A stretch of DNA of 64,000 nucleotides, taken from contig NZ_CH672376.1 of NCBI RefSeq assembly GCF_000153105.1, positions 2,209,120 through 2,273,119 of the forward strand, given 5' to 3'. The notes under the pieces were generated by a model that searched no databases, was not told where the DNA came from, and was given only the letters and a program-made list of their open reading frames with translations. Position 1 is the first letter of the stretch; each line of letters starts with the position of its first letter. Source of the stretch: Blastopirellula marina DSM 3645. Lineage in GTDB: Bacteria > Planctomycetota > Planctomycetia > Pirellulales > Pirellulaceae. A program made the translations under genes and the position numbers. Shown piece by piece: positions 9,719-19,794 of this stretch.

Positions 9719-11344
9719 ATGAACGAATTAGTCAAAACGTCAATCTTTGTCGGGGTCGCCGCCCTGTTTACGATCGGAGCGATCATTTCGCGACCGGTCC
9801 TAGCCCCCAGCGATCCAGAAGACGAAGTCGGCCAGCCGCTCTTTCCGGAATTTGACAATCCCGACCAGGCGGCTTCGCTCTCGATCACCAAATACGACAG
9901 TGAGCTTGTCACGCTCAATTCGCTGACGTTGGAAGAAAGTCCGACCGGTTGGGTCGTCTCATCCGAAGGAGGCTATCCGGCGGATGCGGCCGATCAGGTT
10001 CGCAACGCAGCGACGGCGCTGATTGGTTTGAAAGTGATCGGCGCCTTCGATGCGATGCCGAGTCAGTTGGCCGATTTCGCCCTGGTCAAACCGGACGCCG
10101 AGACGCTGAACATTACTGATAGCGGCGTGGGGCAATTGGTGGTGATTTCGAACGCCGACAAAAAGCCGTTGGCTGAATTGATCATCGGCAAGCAGGACGA
10201 CAAGCAACCGGAGAATCGCTACGTCCGTATTCCCAGTCGCGATCGCGTCTATGTCGTGCACCTGGAAGCCGACGCGTTTCCGATCGAATTTGAAAAGTGG
10301 ATTGACAGCGACCTGCTTGAGCTGAGTCCTTTTGACGTGACGCAAATGACGTTTCGCGACTACAACGCGGCGCTGTTGCAAGGGGGCGCCGGCGGAGCGC
10401 GGATAGATCGTGCTGACAAGATGGAAGCGGTGGTCGACTATAACGATATCGACAACAAATGGACGCTCAGTTCGCTGAAGCTGCTGCAAAACGGACGCCT
10501 AGCGCCGGCCGAGTTGGGACCGGAGCAAAAACTGAACGACACGGCGTTGACCGCGGCGCGCACAGCGTTGGATGAATTGCAATTGGTCGATGTCGTGAAA
10601 AAGCCGGCGGGCCTGGCCGAAAATTTGAAGGTCGACGGGCAATTCAACAACGAGGGACTCGATACGCTGATCCTGAACGGATTTTTGCCATACGGTTCGG
10701 CGCCGATGACCTTGATCGGCGATAGCGGCGAAATCAACATTCATACGAAAGACGCGCTGAAATATCGCTTGCTCTTCGGCAAAGAAGAAGATGGCGGCGA
10801 AGAAGGACCACGCCGTTATTTGATGGTGCAAGTCGAGCTCGACAAAGCGGCGCTGCCGCCGCCAGAGATGACGGCGGTTCCTGAACTGAAAGAAGGGGAC
10901 GGCGTCGATGTGAAGAAATTGGCCGACGAAATCGCCGCGATCAAATTGGCGAACGATCGCGCGCTCGACGCCTATCGCGAAAAGCAGAACGCCGCGCTGC
11001 GGAAAGTCTTCGAGATGAATTCTCGGTTCGCCGATTGGTACTACGTGATTTCCAACGAGCAGTATCGCAAGATCCTGCTGACGCAGAACAAGCTGATCGA
11101 TTCGCCTGCCGGGGCCGCTCCTCCGCAGCAACCTCAATCGAGCGTGCCGTTCATGTTGCAACCGACTCCCAAACCGGTGCAACAACCGCCGGTCCAAACG
11201 ATGGAGCCGGCGACCAAGCCAGAGCCAACCAAGCCAGAGCCAACCAAGCCGGCGACGGAAGAAGCGGCGACAGAGCCGGCCGAAACGCCGGAGAAACCGG
11301 CGGAAGAAAAGTCGGCTACGGAAGAGCCCCCGGCTGCTGAATAG
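9719..11344 (+). CDS. DUF4340 domain protein of the Gld-type ABC operon
   Basis: The 541-residue protein starts with one hydrophobic segment (about residues 8-26) and should be anchored outside the cytoplasm. The bulk resembles DUF4340, a family commonly found beside GldG-like ABC genes. The last 100 residues are low-complexity Pro/Glu/Thr/Lys sequence with repeated EPTKP units. The start is supported by an AGGGGAG ribosome binding site 11 bases upstream. It is probably translated from the same message as the two ABC genes before it. The substrate of the complex cannot be read from the sequence. Confidence 0.88.
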   Translation: MNELVKTSIFVGVAALFTIGAIISRPVLAPSDPEDEVGQPLFPEFDNPDQAASLSITKYDSELVTLNSLTLEESPTGWVVSSEGGYPADAADQVRNAATALIGLKVIGAFDAMPSQLADFALVKPDAETLNITDSGVGQLVVISNADKKPLAELIIGKQDDKQPENRYVRIPSRDRVYVVHLEADAFPIEFEKWIDSDLLELSPFDVTQMTFRDYNAALLQGGAGGARIDRADKMEAVVDYNDIDNKWTLSSLKLLQNGRLAPAELGPEQKLNDTALTAARTALDELQLVDVVKKPAGLAENLKVDGQFNNEGLDTLILNGFLPYGSAPMTLIGDSGEINIHTKDALKYRLLFGKEEDGGEEGPRRYLMVQVELDKAALPPPEMTAVPELKEGDGVDVKKLADEIAAIKLANDRALDAYREKQNAALRKVFEMNSRFADWYYVISNEQYRKILLTQNKLIDSPAGAAPPQQPQSSVPFMLQPTPKPVQQPPVQTMEPATKPEPTKPEPTKPATEEAATEPAETPEKPAEEKSATEEPPAAE

Positions 11345-11352
11345 TCATCTTC

Positions 11353-11389
11353 CTCTTCGTAGCCCGCTGCGCCAGCGAGCTACGAAGAG
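11353..11389. terminator. Long palindrome between convergent genes (possible bidirectional terminator, REP family A)
   Basis: An 11-bp perfect stem (CTCTTCGTAGC with its complement) encloses a second stem CGCTG/CAGCG. It fills the 53-bp gap between two convergent genes. There is no long T-run, so either a terminator role or a repetitive palindrome is possible. The TCTTCGTAGCCC core recurs near 31490, 54669 and 54846. Confidence 0.6.
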
Positions 11390-11397
11390 AACTTTCG

Positions 11398-13593
11398 CTA
11401 CTCTTTGGGTTGCGAGGTTGCGGAGATCTTGGCTTGGAGTGCGGCTCGTTGCTCTGCGTCTTCGGCGGTCAACAGCGCAACCGCTTCTCGCCAAGCGTCA
11501 ATCGCTTCGGCTGGTCGTCCGGCGGCGGAGAGCGCGTCTCCTAGATGTTCTAGCAGCACGGGATCGGGCTCTTCGATCTTCGCGACCGCTTGTTGCAATT
11601 GACCAACGGCCAGATCGAAACGACCTTGGCGGAAATAGGCCCAGCCCAAGCTGTCTCGATAGGCGGCGTTATCGGGGTCGGCCAAGACAGCGGTTTCCAG
11701 CATGAGGGATGCGCGGCCGAGATTGCGACCATCGTCCGCCCACAGATAGGCCAGGTCGTTCATCGCGCCGACGTCTTCTGGGAATTCATCCAAAATCTGT
11801 TCGAGCCATTCTTCGCGCTCTTCGTCCGTTTCCGCCAAGGCCGATAGCATCAGCCTTGCTTGTCGCAGCACTTGCCGCGTCGGCGCGTCTTCGCGCTCGC
11901 TATCGAATTGCGCCAGCAGGCGGCGATAACTTCGCTCGGCTTCAGTTTTGCGCTGGGCGTAGAACAAAATCCAAGGGACTCGACTGGCCAACGCGGCCGA
12001 ATTGGGATCGAGCGCAATCGCTTTTTTGGCGGCTGCCAGCGCTTCGTCAGGTCGATCGTTCATCGCGAGTAACGCCGCCAAATAATCATAGGTTGCGGCG
12101 CGGCCCGATTTTGGCATTTTGGCGGCCGCCGCTGTTCGCAGCGCTTTTTCTCCCAGGTCGTATTGCTTGGCGACCATCCAGGCCAAGCCGAAATCGACCA
12201 GCGAGGGCGCCGTCGCAACCGAATCTCGTTGGTTGGCGATTTCGAGCCATTTCCAAGCGTCGGCCCCTTGTTCGCGCAGCTTGCAGAGCTGGGCGATTGC
12301 CTGAGCCGTGGGAACGTTCAACCCTGCTTTCGCCATACGCCGCTTTTCGGCGGCGGCGATCAACGCATTAGCCGCGACGTCATCGGCGGCGATTTGCTCG
12401 AGTTGGTCCTGCAGCGTCGAGAGATTCCGATTGCGCGCGGCGACGGCGGTCAGCGTGTCGAGCAACGCTTCCCAGTCTTTCGTTTTCCACTGGGCGATTG
12501 TCAAAGTCTGGTAGGCGTCGCGACTCGCGGATTTTTCCAGATGCGGTTGAACCAGGGCTATCGCCGCTGCCCAATTTTCTTCACCCAGTTGAACTTGGGC
12601 GAGGAAATAGGCGAGCGCCGCGTCTTGTTGGTTCGCGTCGTAATACGGGGTGAGTTCTTTCAGCAACCGGGCGCGGACTTCGGCAGGCGCGGCGCCCTGT
12701 TGGGTCCAAATATCACGGAGTAATCGATAGGGAAGATCGCCGGCGGCGATGTCATGTTTAGCGGCGATCACCTTTTGCACGCGCTGCTGGGCGACGTCAA
12801 GATGATCGGCGGCCAGGTCGACGCGGGCAAGTTGCAGCTCTAATTGATCCGGCTCGGCTTCGCCGATCGCGGCGCGAAACTGGTTTTCCGCCGCTTGAAA
12901 GTCGCCGTTTTTGAGAAACGCTTCGCCCAGGGCGCGGTGAATGGTCATCCCGCCGCGGCCTTCATCCGAATTCATGATCGTTTCGACTTCCGGCAGCGCC
13001 TGGTCGATCAGTTGTACGAGCGTCGTCGCTTCTTGCGCCGCTTGGGGCGCGTCGTCTAGCTTGGCGTAGAGATCCAGCAGACGCAGGCGCGTCGCGAGCA
13101 GTTGGGAGATCGCTTTCCGTTCTTCCAACGCGGCTGCGCCACGTGCATAGTATTGGGCGCTGCGTCGTAAGTCGCCGGTCTCGATCGCATAGGCGCCCAT
13201 CAGCAACAGGAAGTCGGCGGACGCGTCCGTTTGCCGATCGGCCAACAACAGCGCGTATCGCGACCCTTCTTCCATTCGCTTTTGCGAGAAAGCGACCTGA
13301 ACGATGGATTGCAAAATTGCCTGAGAGTCAGGCGACAAGCGGTGGGCCCGTTGATAACGACGCTGTGCGGCGGCGAGCTTTTCGCGCTGCTGCAACATTC
13401 GCCCTTCGATCAGCAGGGCTTCGGTCGTCGTCCGATTGGCGTCCGCTTCGGTCGGCGGCTCACGCGGAACCAGAACCGGGGGAAGTTCGACAGGCAACGT
13501 CTGGGCGCTCGCCATCGGCGACAGCGAGCAGGTTCCCAGCAATGTCAGGCCAAGTAAAAGCGTTTGTTTCATGCGAACCGCAGGTTGAATCAT
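11398..13593 (-). CDS. Exported tetratricopeptide-repeat protein
   Basis: A 731-residue protein with an N-terminal signal peptide (hydrophobic run LLLGLTLLGTCS, cleavage expected after ASA) followed by an array of TPR-like helical pairs. Clear units include EALAAAKKAIALDPNSA and the near-C-terminal DSLGWAYFRQGRFDLAVGQL. TPR proteins mediate protein-protein contacts, and no catalytic motif is seen. A second ATG at 13572 sits right before the signal peptide and is about as likely as the one at 13593; neither has a good ribosome binding site. It is convergent with the DUF4340 gene and 63 bases after the gene upstream, so it may be co-transcribed with the translation cluster. Confidence 0.85.
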   Translation of the reverse strand: MIQPAVRMKQTLLLGLTLLGTCSLSPMASAQTLPVELPPVLVPREPPTEADANRTTTEALLIEGRMLQQREKLAAAQRRYQRAHRLSPDSQAILQSIVQVAFSQKRMEEGSRYALLLADRQTDASADFLLLMGAYAIETGDLRRSAQYYARGAAALEERKAISQLLATRLRLLDLYAKLDDAPQAAQEATTLVQLIDQALPEVETIMNSDEGRGGMTIHRALGEAFLKNGDFQAAENQFRAAIGEAEPDQLELQLARVDLAADHLDVAQQRVQKVIAAKHDIAAGDLPYRLLRDIWTQQGAAPAEVRARLLKELTPYYDANQQDAALAYFLAQVQLGEENWAAAIALVQPHLEKSASRDAYQTLTIAQWKTKDWEALLDTLTAVAARNRNLSTLQDQLEQIAADDVAANALIAAAEKRRMAKAGLNVPTAQAIAQLCKLREQGADAWKWLEIANQRDSVATAPSLVDFGLAWMVAKQYDLGEKALRTAAAAKMPKSGRAATYDYLAALLAMNDRPDEALAAAKKAIALDPNSAALASRVPWILFYAQRKTEAERSYRRLLAQFDSEREDAPTRQVLRQARLMLSALAETDEEREEWLEQILDEFPEDVGAMNDLAYLWADDGRNLGRASLMLETAVLADPDNAAYRDSLGWAYFRQGRFDLAVGQLQQAVAKIEEPDPVLLEHLGDALSAAGRPAEAIDAWREAVALLTAEDAEQRAALQAKISATSQPKE

Positions 13594-13656
13594 CGAACAA
13601 GGAAAGATCGCGTCTCTCCTATTCTAGATGATCCTGCCGCAGCGGACCAATCGCGA

Positions 13657-14643
13657 TTACTTCGGCTTTCGCTTGCTGATGGCGCCGGTCGATTTTTTGA
13701 CGACCTTCTTTTTGGTCGGTTTCTTTTCGACCGTCTTCTTGTCGACCGCCGCTTTGGGGGCCGGCTTCTCTACCGGTTTCTTCTCGGGGACCCTCTTCTC
13801 AACAATGGAGGGCCCTTTTTTCTTCGGCGCTTTTTTGGTGGGCTTTCCGGCGGTCGGTTTGACCGGCTTTTCGTTCGCCTTTTTGATTGCGGCGGCCCGT
13901 TTGCGGGCTTTGGTGACTCGCTTTTCTTCGGCGGCGGCTTCGGCGGCCGCTTCTTCTTTGGCGGTCGGACGTTTGGGGAAACGCGTTTTGGCGTCCGGCG
14001 CGATTTCGAGAATGTAGTCGCGGACTTTCTTCGAGTAGGGATTCACTAAGAAATCAACCGCCAACTCGTGGATCAGCGAGCTGTACTCGACCCCTTTGGT
14101 TTTGGGGATCGCGCGCTCCATGCCGGGAACGCTCTTCTTTTTCGCTTCGCCGTCGGAGATGATTCCGAGGATCCGCATCAACTCGACCAGCGCGTCATCG
14201 GTCGGAACCGCGTGACCGCCGAGCGCGTTTTGCGTGACATAGCCGACGATAAACGGCGTGATGCCGGTGAAACGCTCGATCTGTTTGATCGCTTTTCCCT
14301 GGTTCAGCTTTTTCAGGCTTTCCAGGTCATACGTGTAGAGCGTTTCAAAGACATTTTGCAGGATCGACTTCAGCTTGTGGGCCGAGGATTGCGGCTGCGG
14401 CAGCTTTGCGCAGACTTCCGATAGTTCGACCAACGACGTGACGCGAACTTCGTTCCAGTCAAAGTAGTTAGTCGAGAGCACGCTGAAACATTGCTCAGCG
14501 GCGGCGCGCGGCGAATTTTCTAACAGCGCTGCAAACGCTAATTGCTCCAGCAGCGGGCGCGAATCGGTGTCGGCCGACGTGTAATGTTTCTTTACGACTT
14601 TGTGGCTGGCGGTGATGAGACCCGCGCGGTTCGTAGCGGCCAT
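13657..14643 (-). CDS. Endonuclease III-like (HhH-GPD fold) protein without lyase lysine or FeS cysteines
   Basis: The first ~220 of 328 residues can be lined up with the endonuclease III fold. The segment GITPFIVGYVTQNALGG followed by HAVPTDDALVEL sits where Nth has its helix-hairpin-helix and catalytic Asp. The Asp falls 18 residues after a Phe that takes the place of the lyase lysine (K120 and D138 in E. coli Nth, a family fact). The four cysteines of the iron-sulfur loop are absent. From about residue 222 the protein becomes a Lys/Ala/Pro-rich tail with histone-H1-like KKAPKKKGP runs that could bind nucleic acid. It lies 65 bases after rbfA on the same strand. The coding call is firm. The fold assignment is by eye, and the function may be structural rather than catalytic. 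Confidence 0.8.
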   Translation of the reverse strand: MAATNRAGLITASHKVVKKHYTSADTDSRPLLEQLAFAALLENSPRAAAEQCFSVLSTNYFDWNEVRVTSLVELSEVCAKLPQPQSSAHKLKSILQNVFETLYTYDLESLKKLNQGKAIKQIERFTGITPFIVGYVTQNALGGHAVPTDDALVELMRILGIISDGEAKKKSVPGMERAIPKTKGVEYSSLIHELAVDFLVNPYSKKVRDYILEIAPDAKTRFPKRPTAKEEAAAEAAAEEKRVTKARKRAAAIKKANEKPVKPTAGKPTKKAPKKKGPSIVEKRVPEKKPVEKPAPKAAVDKKTVEKKPTKKKVVKKSTGAISKRKPK

Positions 14644-14708
14644 GGTGATTACGTCGTATGCTCCCGTGGTGTGTTTCTAAGGCGAACGCCTACGTGTGAA
14701 GAAGACGC

Positions 14709-15125
14709 TTACTCTTCAGGTGGCGTCGGCAGGTCGAGTGGCGCCGGTTCCTCGTCGTCGTCCTCTTCTTCCGGCTCGTCATCTTTGGGCAGCACGTCCT
14801 TTAAGATACGCGCCACTTCAAGCGAGTGCTTGACTCCCTTGTCGATGACAAATTCCAGCTTCGGCGTATAACGCGTGTCGATGCGATCGTTGATCTTCGC
14901 TTGCAGGAAACCGGCCGAACGCTTCAGCCCTTCCAGGCAATCGGCCTGCTTCTTCTCGTGTCCCATGATCGAGACGTGCACTTTGGCTTGGCGCATGTCA
15001 GGCGACATTTCGACGGCGGTGACCGTTACTCCGGTGACGCGGGGATCGCGCAGCTCGGTAATGATCGCCATGCTGACGACTTCGCGAATAGCCGAGGCGG
15101 CTTTTAGTAGGCGGCGTGAACTCAT
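14709..15125 (-). CDS. rbfA: Ribosome-binding factor A
   Basis: RbfA binds the 30S subunit near the 5' end of 16S rRNA and acts in late maturation and cold adaptation. The 138-residue sequence shows the KH-like fold with the conserved stretch [20 protein letters not shown] and AKVHVSI. The last 25 residues are a very acidic extension ([14 protein letters not shown]). It lies downstream of infB, the usual neighbour. A 148-bp spacer with a strong hairpin separates the two, so its expression may be partly uncoupled from infB. Confidence 0.93.
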   Translation of the reverse strand: MSSRRLLKAASAIREVVSMAIITELRDPRVTGVTVTAVEMSPDMRQAKVHVSIMGHEKKQADCLEGLKRSAGFLQAKINDRIDTRYTPKLEFVIDKGVKHSLEVARILKDVLPKDDEPEEEDDDEEPAPLDLPTPPEE

Positions 15126-15237
15126 ATCAACGATCCCAACAAGCGGCTATGCGTCGCAGTGATGCGACGGCGAAAAGAAGTTGGCGGTCCTTCGTTTTGC
15201 AAGCCGTGTGGAGTCTGGGCTCCGATAAAGGCAAAGT

Positions 15238-15264
15238 CGAGAAGCGCCGCAGCGGCGCTTCTCG
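15238..15264. repeat. Perfect hairpin between infB and rbfA
   Basis: A 13-bp inverted repeat (CGAGAAGCGCCGC and its complement) around a single base lies just after the infB stop codon. It lacks a T-run, so it is better read as an RNA stability or processing hairpin, or a REP-like palindrome, than as a full terminator. Confidence 0.6.
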
Positions 15265-15273
15265 ACAGAATGG

Positions 15274-18156
15274 TTAATCAAGCGTCCGGGCGAATTCTTC
15301 GATCTTGTACGCTTCGAGAATATCGCCATCTTTGATGTCGTTGAAGCCTTGCAGTCGGATGCCGCATTCGTAGCCTTCGCGGACTTCTTTCGTATCATCT
15401 TTTTCACGACGCAGCGATTCGAGCGGATAATCGCCGATCGTGCGGCCGTCGCGATTGACGCGGATGCGGCAACCTCGTTCGATGATTCCACCCAACACGC
15501 GGCAACCGGCGATCGAGCCAAGTCGGCTGACCACAAACACGCGCTGCACAAGTGCGCGTCCCAACTCATTGATCCGCTCTTCCGGTCGCAACTGACCTTC
15601 AAGCAGCAATTTGAGTTCTTCGGTCACCTTGTAAATGATGTTGTAGCGACGAATCTCGATTCCCTTGTCATCCGCGAGCGAGCGAGCCGCTTCGTCCGGG
15701 ATCACATTGAACGCGATGATCACCGCTTCGGAAGCCGAAGCAAGGGTGACGTCGGCCACAGAAACGGCGCCGACCGCGGCTTGCAGCACGCGGACTTTAA
15801 CTTCGGGATGATCGAGCTTTTCCATTTCTTTCTGGAGAGCTTCGATCGAACCGCGAGTGTCAGCCCGAATGATGACGTTCAGCGTCGTGACTGATTTGTC
15901 GCCGCCCAGGGTGCCCGATTCGAGCCGTTCCTGGAATTCGTCAAACGAAATCTTGACCTTATGAACGCCGAGCGATTCGGCCCGACTGCGACTGGATCGC
16001 AATTCGGCGATTTCACGAGCTTGGGCGATGTCGTCCAGCACGTAGAACTTGTCGCCGGGGCCGGGCGCCTGATCGAGACCGGTGATATTGACCGGGGTCG
16101 ACGTCGGAGCTTCGGTTAGGCGTTTACGACCGTTCTGCGTGTCGTACATCGCTTTGACGCGTCCATGAGCGGGGCCGCAGACGATGACATCGCCCAGTTT
16201 CAGCGTTCCGTTCTTCACGATGACCTTGGCGAGCACGCCGCGATCCGATTCCTGTTCGGCTTCCAAGCAAACGCCGACCGCCGGGCGATCCGGGTTCGCT
16301 TTGTACTCGTGCAGTTCGGCCGTCAGCAAAATCGTTTCGAGCAGTGCGTCGATCCCTTCGCCCGAAACGGCGCTGGTTTTCACAACTTCGACGTCGCCGC
16401 CCCATTCGGTCGGCAGCAAGCCATGTTGCGAAAGCTGCTGCATCGCTTTGTCAGGATTGGCGCCTGGCAAGTCGATCTTGTTGAGCGCGACGATGATCGG
16501 CACTTCGGCCGCTTTCGCATGGCTGATCGCTTCTTCGGTTTGCGGCATGATGCCGTCGTCCGCAGCGATGATCAACACGGCGATGTCGGTGACATTGGCG
16601 CCGCGAGCACGCATTTCGGTAAACGCTTCGTGCCCCGGCGTATCGACAAACGCGATCTTCTTATCGTCTTTGTCGACGATGTAGGCGCGAATGTGCTGGG
16701 TAATGCCGCCGGCTTCGCCCGATGCGACGTTATGGCCGATGATGCGATCCATCAACGACGTCTTACCGTGATCGACGTGACCCAGGAAGGTGACGACCGG
16801 CGGGCGTTCGTGCAGCGAATCGGGAGCGTCTTCCATCTCCTCGATCTTGGTGATCACTTTGTCTTCCACCGATTGAGCTTCGCTCAGATCGATTTCGACT
16901 CCATGTTCTGCGGCCAGGTATTCGCCGGTTTCGGTGTCGATGATGGTGTTGATGTTGGCCATCGTTCCCAGCGTCATCAACGTCCGCAAAATCTTGATCG
17001 TCGCGATCCCGGTCGCTTCGGAGAAGTCGCGAATCGAACAGGGCAACTCCAGCTCGACGTTCGATTTGCGCGGCGCGGCGGTGTTAGCGCCTTTGCGCTG
17101 CGTTCTCGAACGCGAGCGACGACGCATGCGATCGCCTGAATCATCTTCGCCCGGCTTTTTCGTTCTTCGACCAGCGGCGCGAGCTTCGCGTCCGCCTGCC
17201 ATCGCCGCGAGGCCTTTCGACTTCTTGCGGCGATCACCGGCTCCGGCGGCTTCATCCGTATCGGCGACCGGCGCGTCGGTTGGACGGCGCTCTTTGTCTT
17301 TCCGCTTTTTCTCGTGCTGCTTGGTGAACTCTTCCAGCGGCGCCTTCTGCCCTGCTTTGGCGCCTTGAATGGCGGCCTTCGGCAGTTGCATGATCGGCTT
17401 TTGCGGAGCGGGTTCACCCGACTTTTTGGCCGGCTGAGTCGGCGCGGCCGGAGTTGGCATCTTCGCCATCTTTACGGTCGTCGCGACTCGTTTCGGCTTG
17501 TTCGCCGCTTCGCGTTTGCTGGCGTCGCCAGGACCATCGGGAGCACGCGTGGTTCCCAGAACACGGACCTTGCCGCGCCCGCCGCCGCCGGGGGCGATGT
17601 AGTCGGTGCGGCGAATCGCGTTGATTTCGGCCGCGGCCTCTTCGGGCGCCGCAGGGGGCTCGACCGGCTTTTCGGCTTCGACCTCGACGGTTTCTTTGAT
17701 CTCCGGTTCGGGAGGCGCCGGCGGCTTCACCGTTTCGGCGACGGGAGCTTCGACCGGTGGAGTAGCTTCGACTTCCGGTTCGGCGGCCGCTTCCTGCTCT
17801 TCGGGCTGCTCTTCGACGCTGACGTCGGAGGGTCGCGCGGGGCGACCATGGACGGCTAGCGGAGCATTGCCGGTACGAATGGTGCGAATTTCTTTGGGGC
17901 GGCCTGCTTGGACGGGGCGCTCTTCACGAATCGGCTGGTCAATGACCGCCTCTTTCGCAGCGCCGCTCGCTTTGGCTTTGCGATCTTGCTTCTTGCCGCC
18001 GCCGGAGATGTAAGACTTGACTTTATCGAGCTCGTCGTCGGTCAAGCTGGCGAGAGCAGAACCCTTGCCAGTGACGCCGGCGCGATTGCAGATCTCGACC
18101 AGCTCTTTGCTGTCGATATCAAGCTCTTTCGCTAACGCGTAAATACGTATGGGCAC
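15274..18156 (-). CDS. infB: Translation initiation factor IF-2
   Basis: IF-2 is the GTPase that brings fMet-tRNA to the 30S subunit and promotes subunit joining. The 960 residues begin with the small IF2N domain (IRIYALAKELDIDSKELV), then a long Pro/Ala/Glu/Lys-rich linker (about 60-370), a second IF2N-like part, the G domain with G1 GHVDHGKTS, G3 DTPGHEAF and G4 NKID, and the two beta-barrel domains plus the C-terminal fMet-binding domain ending GYECGIRLQGFNDIKDGD. The long linker is common in planctomycetes. It sits between nusA and rbfA in the classical order. Confidence 0.97.
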   Translation of the reverse strand: MPIRIYALAKELDIDSKELVEICNRAGVTGKGSALASLTDDELDKVKSYISGGGKKQDRKAKASGAAKEAVIDQPIREERPVQAGRPKEIRTIRTGNAPLAVHGRPARPSDVSVEEQPEEQEAAAEPEVEATPPVEAPVAETVKPPAPPEPEIKETVEVEAEKPVEPPAAPEEAAAEINAIRRTDYIAPGGGGRGKVRVLGTTRAPDGPGDASKREAANKPKRVATTVKMAKMPTPAAPTQPAKKSGEPAPQKPIMQLPKAAIQGAKAGQKAPLEEFTKQHEKKRKDKERRPTDAPVADTDEAAGAGDRRKKSKGLAAMAGGREARAAGRRTKKPGEDDSGDRMRRRSRSRTQRKGANTAAPRKSNVELELPCSIRDFSEATGIATIKILRTLMTLGTMANINTIIDTETGEYLAAEHGVEIDLSEAQSVEDKVITKIEEMEDAPDSLHERPPVVTFLGHVDHGKTSLMDRIIGHNVASGEAGGITQHIRAYIVDKDDKKIAFVDTPGHEAFTEMRARGANVTDIAVLIIAADDGIMPQTEEAISHAKAAEVPIIVALNKIDLPGANPDKAMQQLSQHGLLPTEWGGDVEVVKTSAVSGEGIDALLETILLTAELHEYKANPDRPAVGVCLEAEQESDRGVLAKVIVKNGTLKLGDVIVCGPAHGRVKAMYDTQNGRKRLTEAPTSTPVNITGLDQAPGPGDKFYVLDDIAQAREIAELRSSRSRAESLGVHKVKISFDEFQERLESGTLGGDKSVTTLNVIIRADTRGSIEALQKEMEKLDHPEVKVRVLQAAVGAVSVADVTLASASEAVIIAFNVIPDEAARSLADDKGIEIRRYNIIYKVTEELKLLLEGQLRPEERINELGRALVQRVFVVSRLGSIAGCRVLGGIIERGCRIRVNRDGRTIGDYPLESLRREKDDTKEVREGYECGIRLQGFNDIKDGDILEAYKIEEFARTLD

Positions 18157-18363
18157 TTTGGCCTTCCTGTCATTGCCGGTCGAACGATTTCGCCCCGGTC
18201 TTTCCGGTTACCGCTTATGTCATCCCTAATTCTCCGCTAATGGAGTAGCTCTTTGGGCAACCTTCAAAGAGCCGTGGCGTTACACTTCCGCCGGCCGACA
18301 AGGCGACGGTCATTGTCTTGTAATAGTACGAGTACGACTTCGGTGTCGTTTCCCGCAACAACA

Positions 18364-19641
18364 TTACGGCGTTTCTCCTTCCGGAGACGGCGTCGTGTCG
18401 CAGGGGGGTGTCGCCGGCGGAGCGCTGGGAGGCGCTGGGCCAGGATTTTGTTGTTCGGATCGGTTGCGGCGGCGTTCGGTTTCTAACGCTCGCTCCGCTT
18501 CCATCCCGCGATTTTCCGCTTCGTCGCGGATGCGCTCGATTTCTTCCTCGGTGAACTCGCCCATCGCCATCAAAGCGTCAGACTCAATTACCGAAAGATC
18601 GTCGTACGACAAAAAGCCTTCGCCGACCAATTGTTCGGCGACGCTGTCGGTGACTCCATCGATGCCCGTGAATGCGGTGACCGCACGTTCAATCTGCTCT
18701 TCGAGTTCTTCGCGGAGCATGATCTCAATATCCCATCCGCACAGCTTGCTCGCCAGACGGACGTTTTGTCCGCGACGACCGATCGCCAGCGAAAGCTGAT
18801 CTTCTCGCACCAGGACGATCGCTCGCCCCATCATCTTGCAGAGGATCACTTCTTCCACTTCGGCCGGCTGCAATGCGTTCGGAATCAGCGTTTCCGGATC
18901 ATCGGTCCAGCGGACGATGTCGATCCGCTCGCCCGACAGTTCGTCGACGATGTTCTTGATGCGATTGCCGCGAACGCCGACGCAAGCGCCGACGCAATCA
19001 ACGCGTTGATCGCTGCTGTCGACGGCGACTTTGCTGCGATAGCCGGGCTCGCGGCTGATGTTTTTGATTTCGATTACTTCATCGGTGATTTCAGGAATTT
19101 CCTGCTCAAACAGACGCTGCACGAATCGTTTGTTGGCGCGGCTGAGAACCACTTTGACGCGGCTCCCTTGCTTGCGCACTTCCAGCACGATTGCGCGAAC
19201 GCGGTCATTCGCGTGGAATGATTCGCCGGGAATCTGTTCGGAACGGGGCAAAATCGCTTCGACGTTGCCGAGCGCCACAATCGCCGCGCCCCCTTCGGCG
19301 CGATGCACGGTGCCGTTGACCATCTGGCCAACCATCTCGTCATATTCGTCGTGCAGCGAGTCCCGTTCGGCTTCGCGAATCTTCTGGATGATCACTTGCT
19401 TGGCGGTTTGCGCGCCAATTCGACCGACCGCTTCTTCCGGATCAACCGGCTCACCATCGATGTGACCCGAGATCGAACCATCTTCGCGGTCGATATGGAT
19501 AACGACTTCCGACTCTTCCGAGTGGTATTTGCGCGTAGCGGAAACCAAGGCCGATTCAATTGCCTGAAATACGACTTCTTTGTCGATATTTTTATCACGG
19601 TGAATCGCGTCAACGATCCGCAATACCTCGGTCGGATTCAT
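18364..19641 (-). CDS. nusA: Transcription termination/antitermination factor NusA
   Basis: NusA binds RNA polymerase and nascent RNA to control pausing, termination and antitermination. The 425-residue sequence shows the N-terminal polymerase-binding domain (about 1-125), an S1 domain ([15 protein letters not shown]), and two KH domains with [15 protein letters not shown] and [17 protein letters not shown] short helix-hairpin-helix part ([18 protein letters not shown]) follows. The last 40 residues are Pro/Arg-rich and probably disordered. rimP, which usually precedes nusA, is not present; an ABC ATPase gene lies there instead, 153 bases upstream. Confidence 0.96.
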   Translation of the reverse strand: MNPTEVLRIVDAIHRDKNIDKEVVFQAIESALVSATRKYHSEESEVVIHIDREDGSISGHIDGEPVDPEEAVGRIGAQTAKQVIIQKIREAERDSLHDEYDEMVGQMVNGTVHRAEGGAAIVALGNVEAILPRSEQIPGESFHANDRVRAIVLEVRKQGSRVKVVLSRANKRFVQRLFEQEIPEITDEVIEIKNISREPGYRSKVAVDSSDQRVDCVGACVGVRGNRIKNIVDELSGERIDIVRWTDDPETLIPNALQPAEVEEVILCKMMGRAIVLVREDQLSLAIGRRGQNVRLASKLCGWDIEIMLREELEEQIERAVTAFTGIDGVTDSVAEQLVGEGFLSYDDLSVIESDALMAMGEFTEEEIERIRDEAENRGMEAERALETERRRNRSEQQNPGPAPPSAPPATPPCDTTPSPEGETP

Positions 19642-19794
19642 GCTTCCTTCACTTTCACCGAAAATTGGCGTTTAGTCGGTCTCGACTCGTCAGAGACTTG
19701 GGGACCAAAAACCAAATAACCGACACCCCCCGCTCCGCCGACTCGACAAAGAGTCAGGAGATCGATGAGCCCCGGTTTCTGGAAAAAATCGGGT

